A DNA stretch of 45,948 bases, taken from contig DYLX01000014.1 in assembly GCA_020721875.1 (NCBI GenBank), forward strand, positions 1 through 45,948. The letters are read 5' to 3'. This document shows positions 7,771 to 16,423 of this stretch, piece by piece. Every line of letters begins with the position of its first letter. The first letter of the stretch is position 1. A program made the position numbers and the translations under genes. The stretch comes from Leptospira biflexa. GTDB lineage: Bacteria; Spirochaetota; Spirochaetia; Treponematales; Rectinemataceae. The notes beneath the pieces are model-generated. The model saw only the letters and a list, made by a program, of their open reading frames with translations. It was not told where the DNA came from and did no database searches.

Positions 7771-9375
7771 ATGACGATTTTAATCGATAATTACGATTCA
7801 TTTACGTATAATTTGTATCAATTACTGGCTCGGCTTTCAAATGAACCGGTGCTTGTCGTCCGGAACGACGAAATCAACATAGAAGGCTTAGAGGCATTGA
7901 AGCCTACGCGCTTGGTAATCTCTCCTGGTCCGGGAAGACCCGAGCATGCAGGCATGAGCGTCGCAGCGATACAGCATTTTGCTGGCAAGATACCAATACT
8001 TGGCGTATGCCTCGGTCATCAAGCCATTGCCTATGCCTTCGGCGGCACTATTGTTCAAGCCAAGCATATCAAACACGGAATCGCCGAGGAGATTTCGCTG
8101 GATGGGAGAGGACTTTTTCGTACAATAGGCACTAAATCAGTATTTACTCGTTATCACAGCCTTGTGGTCGATGAGGCTACATTGCCTTCTTGTCTGGAAA
8201 TTACCGCGCGCTCTGCAGATGGCGACATTATGGGCATACGGCATACATTTTTCGATATCGAAGGCGTACAATTCCACCCGGAATCGATAGCCTCCGAAAC
8301 AGGCGAACTTCTTTTGAAAGCTTTTCTTACCTATCGGCGTGAACCTTTCGCATTCAAATTTACTTTGGAAAAGATTCTGGCAAGGCAGGATCTAGACCGC
8401 GAAACAGCCGAATCCTTTATGGAAGAGCTTACTGATGGTGCACTCGATACTCCAAAAACTGCTGCCTTGCTGACCGCCTTTGCCGCCAAAGGCCCTACAG
8501 CAGCCGAGATTGCGGGGTGCGCGGCAGTGCTTCGCCGCAAAAAGACGCCGTTCAAAGCGAAAGTTCCGGTTACCGATACATGCGGTACAGGAGGCGATGA
8601 GCTGGGAACATTCAATATTAGCTCGATGGCAGCTCTGACCGCTGCAGCCTGCGGGCTTCCTATTGCAAAACACGGAAATCGAGCAGTTTCAAGCAAGTCC
8701 GGGAGTGCCGATTTTTATGAAGCGCTCGGTATCCCGGTCAACATCCCTGTGGACGTCGCACAGGCGCTTCTAGAAAAGACGAATTTTGTTTTTTTATTTG
8801 CTCCTTTTTACCATAGTGCCATGAAACACGCTGCGCCAGCTCGAAAAACATTGGGGATCAAGACAATCATGAACCTCATCGGCCCGCTCTCCAATCCGGC
8901 CAATGCTTCGTATCAGATTATTGGTGTGTACGATAAGGCGCTCCTAAGGCCTGTTGCAGAAGCAGCACGTCTCCTTGGGGTTAAGCGTGTGATGACCATG
9001 CATAGCCGCGACGGTATGGACGAGATATCCCCTTGCGCACCAACCGACATCGTTGAGATTTCAGAAGATGGCAGAGTGAAGGAATATGTGTTCGATCCAC
9101 AGGCTGAGGGTTTTGATCGCTATGATCACCACGAACTCAAAGGCGGAGACGCTAGCGACAATGCCAAACTTGCACGAGAGCTAGCAAAAGGTAAGGGCTA
9201 TCCAGCCTTACAATTGGCTAATGCCATCAACGCAGGCGCTGCGCTCTACATCTCGGGCCATACAAAAAGCATTGTGGAAGGCGCACGGCTGGCCGCTGCG
9301 GCACTTGCGAAAGGCGCTGTTGCAGCCAAAATCGAGGAGCTGAAAATGGTCGCACGAATGTTTGCTGCCACTTGA
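7771..9375 (+). CDS. trpGD: Fused anthranilate synthase glutaminase and anthranilate phosphoribosyltransferase
   Basis: A 534-residue bifunctional protein. Residues 1 to about 190 are a class I glutamine amidotransferase, with IDNYDSFTYN at the start, nucleophile C80 in GVCLGHQ and the HPE triad members at H169/E171. It supplies ammonia to TrpE. From about residue 200 to the end is anthranilate phosphoribosyltransferase, with the PRPP-binding DTCGTGGD (GTGG at 272-275), KHGNRAVSSKSGSAD and GPLSNP. The fusion and length match the enterobacterial TrpGD. The stop lies 14 bases before the likely ATG of trpCF. Confidence 0.95.
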   Translation: MTILIDNYDSFTYNLYQLLARLSNEPVLVVRNDEINIEGLEALKPTRLVISPGPGRPEHAGMSVAAIQHFAGKIPILGVCLGHQAIAYAFGGTIVQAKHIKHGIAEEISLDGRGLFRTIGTKSVFTRYHSLVVDEATLPSCLEITARSADGDIMGIRHTFFDIEGVQFHPESIASETGELLLKAFLTYRREPFAFKFTLEKILARQDLDRETAESFMEELTDGALDTPKTAALLTAFAAKGPTAAEIAGCAAVLRRKKTPFKAKVPVTDTCGTGGDELGTFNISSMAALTAAACGLPIAKHGNRAVSSKSGSADFYEALGIPVNIPVDVAQALLEKTNFVFLFAPFYHSAMKHAAPARKTLGIKTIMNLIGPLSNPANASYQIIGVYDKALLRPVAEAARLLGVKRVMTMHSRDGMDEISPCAPTDIVEISEDGRVKEYVFDPQAEGFDRYDHHELKGGDASDNAKLARELAKGKGYPALQLANAINAGAALYISGHTKSIVEGARLAAAALAKGAVAAKIEELKMVARMFAAT

Positions 9376-9389
9376 GAGCGGAGCATACC

Positions 9390-10925
9390 ATGGCAGATAT
9401 TCTTGAGAAGATTGTTGCAGACAGGCGCCGGGACCTGGCAAAGTTTGGACCGAGTTTGGGAGCAAGGATTCCAGCGCGGCGGCGTAGGCCACTCGTTCCA
9501 TTTCTTGCAGAACCTGGTGTGATATTGGAAATCAAACGCGCATCTCCCTCAAGGGGCGATATTGTAGCTCACCTGGACCCTGGAAAACTTGTTGCGGCAT
9601 ACGCCGCAGCCGGTGCAAAGAACATTTCCGTTCTTACCGAACGAAACTACTTTAAAGGATCATTGGAAGATTTAGCTGAAATTTCCATCGCGCATCCAGA
9701 GCTTGCGTACCTTCGCAAAGATTTTTTATTGCAAGAAGATGAAATCGAGGTGTCATATCGCGCAGGGGCAGATGCTGTATTGCTGATAGCCAGAATTTTG
9801 GATGTTGCTCTTTTGCGCCGCATGGCTGCCCTATGCCGTACTTTTGGGATGACGCCTTTTGTGGAAGTACGCGAGCATGAGGACTATGCAAAGCTCGCAG
9901 CAGCTTCCGCAGATGGAGTGGTAATGTCCGGCGCAAACGCGCGCGATTTGGCCACGTTTACAATCGACCCGCTTATTCCTGCTGCGGCTCGATCTCATCT
10001 TCCCGGCAGAGCCGTATATGAGTCTGGAATTAATTCTGCTGGGGCTGCTACGTACGCTCGCCGTCTTGGTTTTGATGGAATCCTGGTGGGAGAAACTGTA
10101 ATTAAAAACCCAGGGGGGATTTCTGCAATTCTACAAGGTTTTCAGAATGCAAAAGAAGACGCCGCGGGTGTTTTCTGGCGGCGGATTGCAGAGCGCAAGG
10201 AAACAAAATTGAATCTGAAACGCCCCAATAAATGGCCCATTGTCAAGATTTGTGGACTCGCTCGGACGGAAGATGCGCTTTTTGCTGCGCATCTTGGTGC
10301 TGATTTACTCGGTTTTGTGTTTGCCGAAAGCCCACGCGCAGCTTCCAAACAGCTTGTGCAAGAGGTGTGGCACTATTTAAACGAAAAGCATGGGGATGTA
10401 TCCGATAAGAACGACAAGAATAATTCAAAACCATTTTTAGTTGGGGTGATCACTGAGCTAGATTCTACAAAAGCGAAAACAGCCCTGTCTCTTGCGCGAG
10501 AAGGGATTCTGGATGCGATTCAGTGGCATGGGGAAAGTACGCCTACCGCACTTGCAGCTTTAGATGCTGTACTCGAGGGGAAAGCGGGTCGCTACGCTGC
10601 CGCTCGCATCGGAAACACGGAGGATTTGGCGGCAATCGACCTGTTGCGCCGAAGCGGTGAGCCGCGAATTTTAGTAGATGCGCGCGCAGAGAATGCAGCG
10701 GGAGGTACGGGTACGGCAATACCTCGAGCGCTTGCAGAATCTATAGCGAGGTACGGATTTTTCTGGCTTGCTGGCGGTCTGGGAGTAGGTACACTAGGTC
10801 ACGCCTTAAGATCATATGCTCCCGAGCTTATCGATGCTTCAAGCAAGCTCGAAGTCAAAAAAGGACAAAAAGACCATGCCCTTATGGCCGCTTTTTTTAA
10901 GGAGATCGATGAATATGCCAAATAG
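9390..10925 (+). CDS. trpCF: Fused indole-3-glycerol-phosphate synthase and phosphoribosylanthranilate isomerase
   Basis: A 511-residue bifunctional enzyme. The N-terminal half (to about residue 260) is TrpC: ILEIKRASPSRGDI, LTERNYFKGS, AYLRKDFLLQEDEI, FVEVREHED and ESGINSA. From about residue 275 it is TrpF: WPIVKICGLART near the start, GADLLGFVFAESPRA, QWHGE, then LVDARAENAAGGTGT and LAGGLGVG. I chose ATG 9390, which has GCGGAG upstream and gives the usual MADILEKIV start. An in-frame TTG at 9372 overlapping the trpGD stop is possible but lacks a ribosome site. Its 3' end overlaps the start of trpB. The fusion is the same as in enterobacteria. Confidence 0.94.
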   Translation: MADILEKIVADRRRDLAKFGPSLGARIPARRRRPLVPFLAEPGVILEIKRASPSRGDIVAHLDPGKLVAAYAAAGAKNISVLTERNYFKGSLEDLAEISIAHPELAYLRKDFLLQEDEIEVSYRAGADAVLLIARILDVALLRRMAALCRTFGMTPFVEVREHEDYAKLAAASADGVVMSGANARDLATFTIDPLIPAAARSHLPGRAVYESGINSAGAATYARRLGFDGILVGETVIKNPGGISAILQGFQNAKEDAAGVFWRRIAERKETKLNLKRPNKWPIVKICGLARTEDALFAAHLGADLLGFVFAESPRAASKQLVQEVWHYLNEKHGDVSDKNDKNNSKPFLVGVITELDSTKAKTALSLAREGILDAIQWHGESTPTALAALDAVLEGKAGRYAAARIGNTEDLAAIDLLRRSGEPRILVDARAENAAGGTGTAIPRALAESIARYGFFWLAGGLGVGTLGHALRSYAPELIDASSKLEVKKGQKDHALMAAFFKEIDEYAK

Positions 10926-12189
10926 TACTAGCGTAATAGCACGCCGTTCGGACAAAGGGTACTTCGGACCTTATGGCGGACGATACGTGCCCGAAGTCCT
11001 TCGGAGTGCGATCGAAGAAATCGAGGAAGCCTTTTTCAAGGAAATATCAGATCCTTCGTTTAACGCGGAGTTAGAGCGTATTCGTTCCGAATTCATAGGT
11101 CGCCCTACGCCGTTACTCTATGCTGCCAATGCTTCAAAACTCTTGGGCGGCGCTGATATCTATATCAAAATGGAAGGGCTTGCGCACACTGGCGCGCACA
11201 AAATCAACAACGCGATGGGGCAGGCTCTATTAGCCAAGCGCATGGGCAAACGGCGAATAATTGCAGAAACAGGCGCAGGTCAACATGGGGTGGCGACAGC
11301 TGCTGCCTGTGCCAAACTCGGAATCGAATGTGTCGTGTATATGGGAGCGATCGATGTCGATCGTCAGCAACCGAATGTTGCGACAATGGAGTTGTTCGGT
11401 GCCAAAGTCGTGCCGGTGTATTCCGGTTCGAAAACGCTGAAGGATGCTATAAACGAGGCTTTTCGCGATTGGGCTGAGAGCTTCAGCACTACCTACTACC
11501 TGATAGGATCCGCGCTCGGACCATCTCCATATCCGGACATGGTCCGCGTGTTTCAGTCTGTTATCGGTCGTGAAACCAAGGCACAGCTTGCTGAACGTGG
11601 TGTGACACCTGAGGTTTTGGTGGCATGTGTTGGTGGAGGATCGAATGCGATTGGCTTTTTTGAGCCTTTTCTTGATGATAAAACTCCTCGGCTCGTCGGA
11701 GTGGAAGCAGGAGGCATTGGAGAAGGCAAGGGAGAACACGCCTCCCGCATGACCGGCAATGGAGCCCGCACTGGTATCGTTCATGGGTATAAAAGCCGCT
11801 TTCTTTTGGATGACGATGGCCAGGTCGCAGAAACCCATTCGATTTCCGCCGGGCTTGACTATCCGGGTATTGGTCCAGAGCTTGCATCCTTAGGCCATTC
11901 CGGCCGAATCGAATTCCGCCGTGTGTCCGATACCGAGGCTTTGGAAGCTTTGATTTTCTTGGCAAAGACAGAAGGAGTAGTCTTTGCACTGGAAAGTGCA
12001 CATGCGGCTTCTGCCGCTATGTCTCTTGCCTGTTCTCTCAGACCAGGGAAGGCGGTTGTCGTCAATATGTCCGGCCGTGGCGACAAGGATCTATTCATCA
12101 CCGCGCCCCTTCTTCGTCCAAAAGAATGGAAGGAATTTCTTGAGCGAGAATTGGCTGCAATGAATGGTCCCCAGGGAGGTAAAAAATGA
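10909..12189 (+). CDS. trpB: Tryptophan synthase beta chain
   Basis: A PLP-dependent beta subunit of about 426 residues that condenses indole with serine. The PLP lysine lies in HTGAHKINN (K98), followed by AETGAGQHGVATA, and the phosphate-binding CVGGGSNAIGFF is present. AAGGAG at 10899-10904 serves ATG 10909 or ATG 10915; the choice is open. Either start overlaps the end of trpCF, implying coupling. The sequence begins with the classical KGYFGPYGGRYVPE, so it is the standard TrpB type, not the TrpB2 group. Confidence 0.95.
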   Translation: MNMPNSTSVIARRSDKGYFGPYGGRYVPEVLRSAIEEIEEAFFKEISDPSFNAELERIRSEFIGRPTPLLYAANASKLLGGADIYIKMEGLAHTGAHKINNAMGQALLAKRMGKRRIIAETGAGQHGVATAAACAKLGIECVVYMGAIDVDRQQPNVATMELFGAKVVPVYSGSKTLKDAINEAFRDWAESFSTTYYLIGSALGPSPYPDMVRVFQSVIGRETKAQLAERGVTPEVLVACVGGGSNAIGFFEPFLDDKTPRLVGVEAGGIGEGKGEHASRMTGNGARTGIVHGYKSRFLLDDDGQVAETHSISAGLDYPGIGPELASLGHSGRIEFRRVSDTEALEALIFLAKTEGVVFALESAHAASAAMSLACSLRPGKAVVVNMSGRGDKDLFITAPLLRPKEWKEFLERELAAMNGPQGGKK

Positions 12190-13010
12190 GCATCGAGCGC
12201 ATACCTCTTATGGCTCACCTTGTGGCTGGTTACCCCGATGCCTCAGGATGCCGCGCTGCGGCACGAGGGCTTGTAGAGGGCGGTGCGACGTATTTGGAGA
12301 TTCAAATACCTTTTAGCGATCCAAGCGCCGATGGCCCAAGCATCCGTGACGCCTGCTCTCTGGCGCTCGAAAAGGGCAGCTCAGTAAACGCATCGTTGGA
12401 GCTCGTTGCAGAGCTGCACGCTGCCTATCCAGACATACCTATTTTTGTCATGACATATGCAAGCTTGGTTTTTGCACCTGGTGTTGAGAGCTTTGTAGAT
12501 GCCGTGGCAAAGGCTGGCGCTGCTGGCCTCATTGTCCCCGACCTCCCTTTCGATACCGACGAGGGATTAGCACAAGTCTGTGACGCTGCATCAACAAAAA
12601 CCTCTAAAGCTATATGCTCGATTCCGGTTGCAGCTCCTTCTATGAAGCCTGCCCGGCTTTCTGCAATGCTTGCTCTTGCAAGACCCTACATTTATGCAGC
12701 CTTGCGCACGGGAATTACCGGCGCTGCTACCGAGATCAATGATGATACGAAAAGGTTTCTCAGCGCGGTGAGCAAGGGCGAATCAAAAATTTTTGGTGGA
12801 TTCGGCATTCGTTCGGGGATGCAAGCCCGTGCGGTCGCCCCTTACGTTCATGCGGTCGTAGCTGGCTCTGTATTCGTGGAGGCGATTTCTGCTGTAGTAC
12901 TTGCGCAAAGCTTCGAAAGCAAAACAGTTTCTGCCAGATCCCTGCAAATCCGGAATGAAGCAATCCAAAGTGCTGTGTATAAAAAGGTAAAAGAAATCAT
13001 AGCAGGCTAA
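12186..13010 (+). CDS. trpA: Tryptophan synthase alpha chain
   Basis: A 274-residue TIM barrel that cleaves indole-3-glycerol phosphate to indole and passes it to TrpB. The catalytic residues are in place: E38 in YLEIQIPFSDP and D49 in SADGP, with the same 11-residue spacing as in the E. coli enzyme. The phosphate loop GGFGIRSG lies near residue 200. The start codon overlaps the trpB stop (ATGA), typical of stoichiometric coupling. It is the last trp gene; no strong terminator follows, only a small GTGC-TTTA-GCGC hairpin ahead of a T-rich stretch near 13025-13055. Confidence 0.95.
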   Translation: MSIERIPLMAHLVAGYPDASGCRAAARGLVEGGATYLEIQIPFSDPSADGPSIRDACSLALEKGSSVNASLELVAELHAAYPDIPIFVMTYASLVFAPGVESFVDAVAKAGAAGLIVPDLPFDTDEGLAQVCDAASTKTSKAICSIPVAAPSMKPARLSAMLALARPYIYAALRTGITGAATEINDDTKRFLSAVSKGESKIFGGFGIRSGMQARAVAPYVHAVVAGSVFVEAISAVVLAQSFESKTVSARSLQIRNEAIQSAVYKKVKEIIAG

Positions 13011-13086
13011 GCTCGTTTTAAGATTGTGCTTTAGCGCTTCAGATTTTTCTTTTTCCACAAAGGTCAGTTTGAAAATCGCTAATTAA

Positions 13087-13347
13087 TACTATACACGACA
13101 GCTCAATATCGGTTGTCGGCGCCGGGCGACCGCTCAGAGCGTTCAGGGGATAATATGGGCAGAGGATTATGTCGATGCCGTGGCTGACAAATCGATGGGC
13201 GCTTCTTTCTTCTTTATCGCCGGTCAGCCTCTGAAAGAGCCCATCGATTATTGGGGCGGATCCATCGTCATGAATATGAAAAAAGAGCTTCGCCACGTCT
13301 TCGCCGAATACGAAGCCAACATATTCATTAAGTGCGCGATCGCATGA
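13087..13347 (+). pseudogene. Remnant of a pirin-family gene (C-terminal part)
   Basis: An open frame without a plausible start runs from 13087 to TGA 13345-13347. Its second half matches the pirin C terminus: FFIAGQPLKEPIDYWGGSIV followed by MNMKKELRHVFAEYEANIF. Intact pirins are about 230-290 residues with two cupin domains. Only about 50 convincing residues survive, the first in-frame ATG is at 13195, and upstream frames are stopped. It is read here as a decayed gene between trpA and the PII gene. Confidence 0.6.
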
Positions 13348-13373
13348 ATCGTGACTACTGTTCGCGCGATATC

Positions 13374-13769
13374 TCAAACGGCTTTCGATTCAGCGTCGAA
13401 AATTTTCTGGTCGATATCACCGGGATATGACAGCGCATCGCTCCCGCTCTCGCCTGTCCTAATTCTGATAATATCTTCAATCGGCGAGATAAATATAATC
13501 CCATCCCCTTCCGCACCGGTGCGCGCGGCTTTCATTATGGTGTCGACGGTTTTAGCGACGTTGCGATCGCTTAAGACGATCGTGAGCTTCAACTTGGGTA
13601 CCATATCCATCTTGTATATTGTTCCACGCCATGATAGTTCGGCGCCTCCCGATCTGCCGTGGCCCGCAACTTCTTCCACATGCATGCCGATGATCCCCAA
13701 ATTGCGCAAGGCGTCCTTGACATCGTCCAATCCTTCCTCGCGAATGATCGCTTCTATTTTCTTGAACAT
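13374..13769 (-). CDS. PII-family nitrogen regulatory protein
   Basis: A 131-residue PII (GlnB/GlnK) protein, which senses 2-oxoglutarate and ATP/ADP and typically blocks or releases its partner AmtB. It begins with MFKKIEAIIRE, has the T-loop region GRSGGAELSWRGTIYKMDM with a tyrosine (Y52) near the usual uridylylation position, and continues with VPKLKLTIVLSD and the B-loop TGAEGDGIIFISPIEDIIRIRTGE. It is about 19 residues longer than classical GlnB at the C terminus. It lies 118 bp downstream of amtB on the same strand, so it is probably cotranscribed. The order amtB then PII is the reverse of the common glnK-amtB order. Confidence 0.92.
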   Translation of the reverse strand: MFKKIEAIIREEGLDDVKDALRNLGIIGMHVEEVAGHGRSGGAELSWRGTIYKMDMVPKLKLTIVLSDRNVAKTVDTIMKAARTGAEGDGIIFISPIEDIIRIRTGESGSDALSYPGDIDQKIFDAESKAV

Positions 13770-13809
13770 ATTCCACCTTCACTTTCTCAAACAGTTTTAT
13801 CGCACTTGG

Positions 13810-13852
13810 GCGACATCCCCGGATTAAATAAATAAAAATTGGGGGATGTCGC
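13810..13852 (-). repeat. Perfect 11-bp inverted repeat between amtB and the PII gene
   Basis: GCGACATCCCC at 13810-13820 pairs exactly with GGGGATGTCGC at 13842-13852 around a 21-base AT-rich loop. On the minus strand there is no T-run after the stem, so it is not a simple terminator. It could set the amtB to PII expression ratio by RNA processing or partial termination. Confidence 0.6.
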
Positions 13853-13887
13853 TCCCTGTCTCCCTGCTAGATTTTCTAACCCTCGAA

Positions 13888-15567
13888 TTACGATCGCGCT
13901 CCGTGCCGTACTGGAATTTGGGGCGCGAGCCTACCTCCCGGCATTTTCATGTCCACCGTCGTGTATCCGAGCGCCCCCATTTCCGGGATGTCCAGGCCCA
14001 CGATCTCGTGGTGGGGTTCAGACCTCAAGAGACCTGCCGCGTTAAGGACTTTGAAAAAAACGAGCGAGAGTCCAAATGCCACTGCTAATATCGATCCAGC
14101 CTCGAATATCTGAGCGAAGAGCTGGCTGGGATTTCCGTAAATAATTCCGCGGACTGTCCCGCTGACTCCGTTCCAGCCCGCCGAAGCCGCGTTTCCGTTC
14201 GAGAAGATTCCCACCGCAATCACGCCCCATAATCCATTGGCGAAGTGTACGGGAACAGCGCCCACGGGATCGTCGAGGCCATATTTTTCAAGAAGGAAAC
14301 TGACGTAGCACACGAGAACTCCGGCGACTGCCCCGATCGCAGCCGCGCCTATAGTGTCGACGAAAGCGCATGAAGCAGTTATAGCGACGAGACCAGCGAG
14401 AATTCCGTTCACCGACATAGATGGGTCTGGTTTTTTCGATGGGCCGAAAAACCACATGTAGAGCATGGCCACACATCCCGAGACCGATCCAGCAATAAGA
14501 GTGTTGACGGCCGCATTCACTGCGAGGAATCCGCCAGTGCCTGTGAATGCGAGAGAAGATCCAGGATTGAACCCGAACCAACCGAAAAAAAGGATTATCG
14601 TTCCCAACACTCCGAGAGGGATATTATGCCCAGGCAGGGCGTTCGCCGAACCATCCGCGTTAAAGCGTCCAATTCGTGGCCCAATAATGATTACTCCCGC
14701 GAGGGCGACTGAACCTCCAATCATGTGCACCACGCCCGATCCTGCGAAGTCCACAACCCCGTTGCCGAAGCCGAGCGATCTTCCCAGGTTCTGCAGCCAA
14801 CCGCCGCCCCATATCCATCCGCCAACCAAGGGGTACACGAATACGGAAACCCAGATTCCCATAAGGCAGAAGCCTATAAACTTGAACCTCTCAGCCATCG
14901 AGCCGGTAGGGATGGTGGCCGCGGTGTCCATGAAAACCATCTGGAAGAGAAAATACGCGAGCAAACCAGTGTTCCCGCCTATTCCCATGAGCATGAATCC
15001 CGAGCCGCCCAGTATTCCGGCTTGGCCGAAGCGCAGAAGCGGTTTCGTTAGTATCCCCGTCCAATCACCGAGAGTTGTCGGGGCGTGGCTCCATGCGCCG
15101 GGGATAGCGCCCGCAGTGCTGACCGCGGGGTAGGCCGCGTTTACTCCTCCGAATTGGAACGCGAATCCCACTATCCAGTAGCCCACCGCTCCGATGCAGA
15201 ACACCATCATATTCATCATCATCGTATGCGCGACGTTCTTATGGCGGGTGAATCCTGTTTCCACGAGGGCGAATCCAGCCTGCATGAAGAAGACGAGGAA
15301 GCCTGCCAGGAGCACCCACATAATGTTTATCGAATCGCCGAGGCTCTTGGCCGCTGCCGCGAGTTCACCGAGGGCTGTGGATTGAGATGTTTGCGCAACA
15401 GTTTGCGCAACGGTCTGATTCGGACTCGAACCCCCTTGCGTTTGAGCTGCTGCGTTTACTGCGGCGAAGATGAAGCCGGCAATAATTACTGAAAACCTAA
15501 TGAATCGTTTCGCCTTGGCTCCGATACACCAACTGTGGCCCGAATCCGACGTTGTCGAGCGCGTCAT
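13888..15567 (-). CDS. amtB: Ammonium transporter (Amt family)
   Basis: A 559-residue Amt/MEP/Rh channel that takes up ammonium. The start ATG 15567 is fixed by a perfect AGGAGG 6 bases upstream. Residues 1 to about 40 look like a signal peptide, followed by a Gln/Thr/Ser-rich external linker before the first channel helix (WVLLAGFLVFFMQAGFALVE). Pore features are visible: the first twin histidine in GSGVVHMIGGS and the second in VPVHFANGLWG. About eleven membrane segments can be traced. The cytoplasmic tail (HHEIVGLDIPEMGALGY) is the part that usually contacts PII, whose gene follows. A sigma-54-type promoter lies just upstream. Confidence 0.95.
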   Translation of the reverse strand: MTRSTTSDSGHSWCIGAKAKRFIRFSVIIAGFIFAAVNAAAQTQGGSSPNQTVAQTVAQTSQSTALGELAAAAKSLGDSINIMWVLLAGFLVFFMQAGFALVETGFTRHKNVAHTMMMNMMVFCIGAVGYWIVGFAFQFGGVNAAYPAVSTAGAIPGAWSHAPTTLGDWTGILTKPLLRFGQAGILGGSGFMLMGIGGNTGLLAYFLFQMVFMDTAATIPTGSMAERFKFIGFCLMGIWVSVFVYPLVGGWIWGGGWLQNLGRSLGFGNGVVDFAGSGVVHMIGGSVALAGVIIIGPRIGRFNADGSANALPGHNIPLGVLGTIILFFGWFGFNPGSSLAFTGTGGFLAVNAAVNTLIAGSVSGCVAMLYMWFFGPSKKPDPSMSVNGILAGLVAITASCAFVDTIGAAAIGAVAGVLVCYVSFLLEKYGLDDPVGAVPVHFANGLWGVIAVGIFSNGNAASAGWNGVSGTVRGIIYGNPSQLFAQIFEAGSILAVAFGLSLVFFKVLNAAGLLRSEPHHEIVGLDIPEMGALGYTTVDMKMPGGRLAPQIPVRHGARS

Positions 15568-15604
15568 CGAAAACCTCCTGCATCGTTCGAGATATGGGAG
15601 ATAT

Positions 15605-15621
15605 AGCAAACTTCATGCCAA
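15605..15621 (-). promoter_or_regulatory. Sigma-54 (RpoN) promoter of amtB-PII
   Basis: Read on the minus strand, this is TTGGCAT-GAAGT-TTGCT, matching the RpoN consensus TGGCAC-N5-TTGCW at nearly every position. The GG and GC doublets are separated by the required 10 bases. The predicted start site is about 12 bases downstream, leaving a leader of roughly 25 bases that holds the AGGAGG of amtB. It fits nitrogen-limitation control through an enhancer-binding activator. Confidence 0.8.
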
Positions 15622-15813
15622 TATGGTATAAATCGCAATTTTTTGAATGTTTATTGAATTTAGAAAATTTCTTTACTGCGAGCCCGTCTATATTTTACTA
15701 TAATTATTTTTTAAACATGAAATTAATTCATCTTAAATATTGATTGCCGAGTTTGGCGTTGATAAAAATGTTTTTGATGAAAAAAATTTTTATGTGAATT
15801 TACTATTAATAAC

Positions 15814-15829
15814 ACTACATAAATGTAGT
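15814..15829. promoter_or_regulatory. Dyad ACTACAT-AA-ATGTAGT, candidate activator site for amtB
   Basis: A perfect 7-bp inverted repeat, about 220 bp upstream of the predicted sigma-54 start site. A second copy with the same half-site lies at 15939-15952. This position suits an enhancer-binding protein of the NtrC type, though the sequence is not the enterobacterial NtrC consensus. Confidence 0.45.
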
Positions 15830-15938
15830 TAACAATTTTATAAATTACAAATATGAAGTTTCTGGCTATTTCTTTGGCGATTTTATCATAATTCGTTTAA
15901 AATTGGACTGAAATATCAGTCTCTATGCCAATTATATT

Positions 15939-15952
15939 ACTACATTTATGTA
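15939..15952. promoter_or_regulatory. Second dyad, ACTACAT-TT-ATGTA
   Basis: It shares the half-site ACTACAT and the ATGTA arm with the dyad at 15814-15829, 127 bp further from amtB. The symmetric core is TACAT-TT-ATGTA (15941-15952). Repetition of the motif in otherwise featureless DNA upstream of a sigma-54 promoter supports a binding-site role. Confidence 0.4.
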
Positions 15953-16121
15953 TTTTTAATGCAAACTAGCACTCGTTTATTCTGCTTTCCCTTTTTAAAG
16001 ATTTTACCTTTTTATTCGTCGTTTTATTTCTCAACCGTAAAAAAATCAATCCCTAACTTATCGATTTTCGGTAATGTGTCCCTCGGGATGGGGGGAGTTT
16101 CTCGCGCTGGCAGGAAATAAG

Positions 16122-16394
16122 CTAATCATCAAACATCTGCTCGATCTGCACACGCTTCTTGTACAAATGATAGGTGCATGCCGGTGATTCTTCGATATTC
16201 GTTTTCATGACAATAACGCTGAACTCACACTGCTTGTTCTGTAATATTTGCTCACTATAATCCTCATGATGATTGTTGTCCGTGAAGGTACGATTGCCGA
16301 GGCTGTTCTCAGACTTATAAAGGAATCTAATCCTATATGTGAGGAATGAGATAAAGGAGAGGTGCGAAGTCACCTTAATCTCAAATCGCATCAA
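16122..16394 (-). pseudogene. Transposase fragment (IS4-type C-terminal motif)
   Basis: A 90-codon frame ends in CTYHLYKKRVQIEQMFDD. This matches the Y-(2)-R-(3)-E-(6)-K-type region of IS4-group transposases (commonly LYKKRWQIEQMFDD.K), but it stops before the expected lysine. The rest of the frame has only patchy transposase character, and no terminal inverted repeats were found. It is the remnant of an insertion sequence. Confidence 0.55.
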
Positions 16395-16423
16395 AGAATT
16401 TCTAAATAGGGAAAGGAGCGGCT

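Larger units (their letters stand above)
15568..16121. other. AT-rich intergenic region upstream of amtB
   Basis: About 550 bp with no credible gene. By eye it is much richer in A and T than the genes around it. It holds the sigma-54 promoter next to amtB and two related dyads further out (listed separately). Otherwise I see only A/T runs and short open frames. Confidence 0.7.

Noticed and set aside
9372..9389. Upstream TTG start for trpCF
   Set aside because: It overlaps the trpGD stop, has no ribosome site and adds six residues not typical of TrpC. ATG 9390 has a GCGGAG site.
13039..13377. Minus-strand frame of 112 codons over the pirin remnant
   Set aside because: The plus strand shows real pirin similarity; the minus frame has no family features and overlaps the end of the PII gene.
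15568..16121. AT-rich region as a replication origin
   Set aside because: No DnaA-box cluster or neighbouring dnaA/dnaN gene was seen. Sigma-54 control of amtB explains the conserved parts better.
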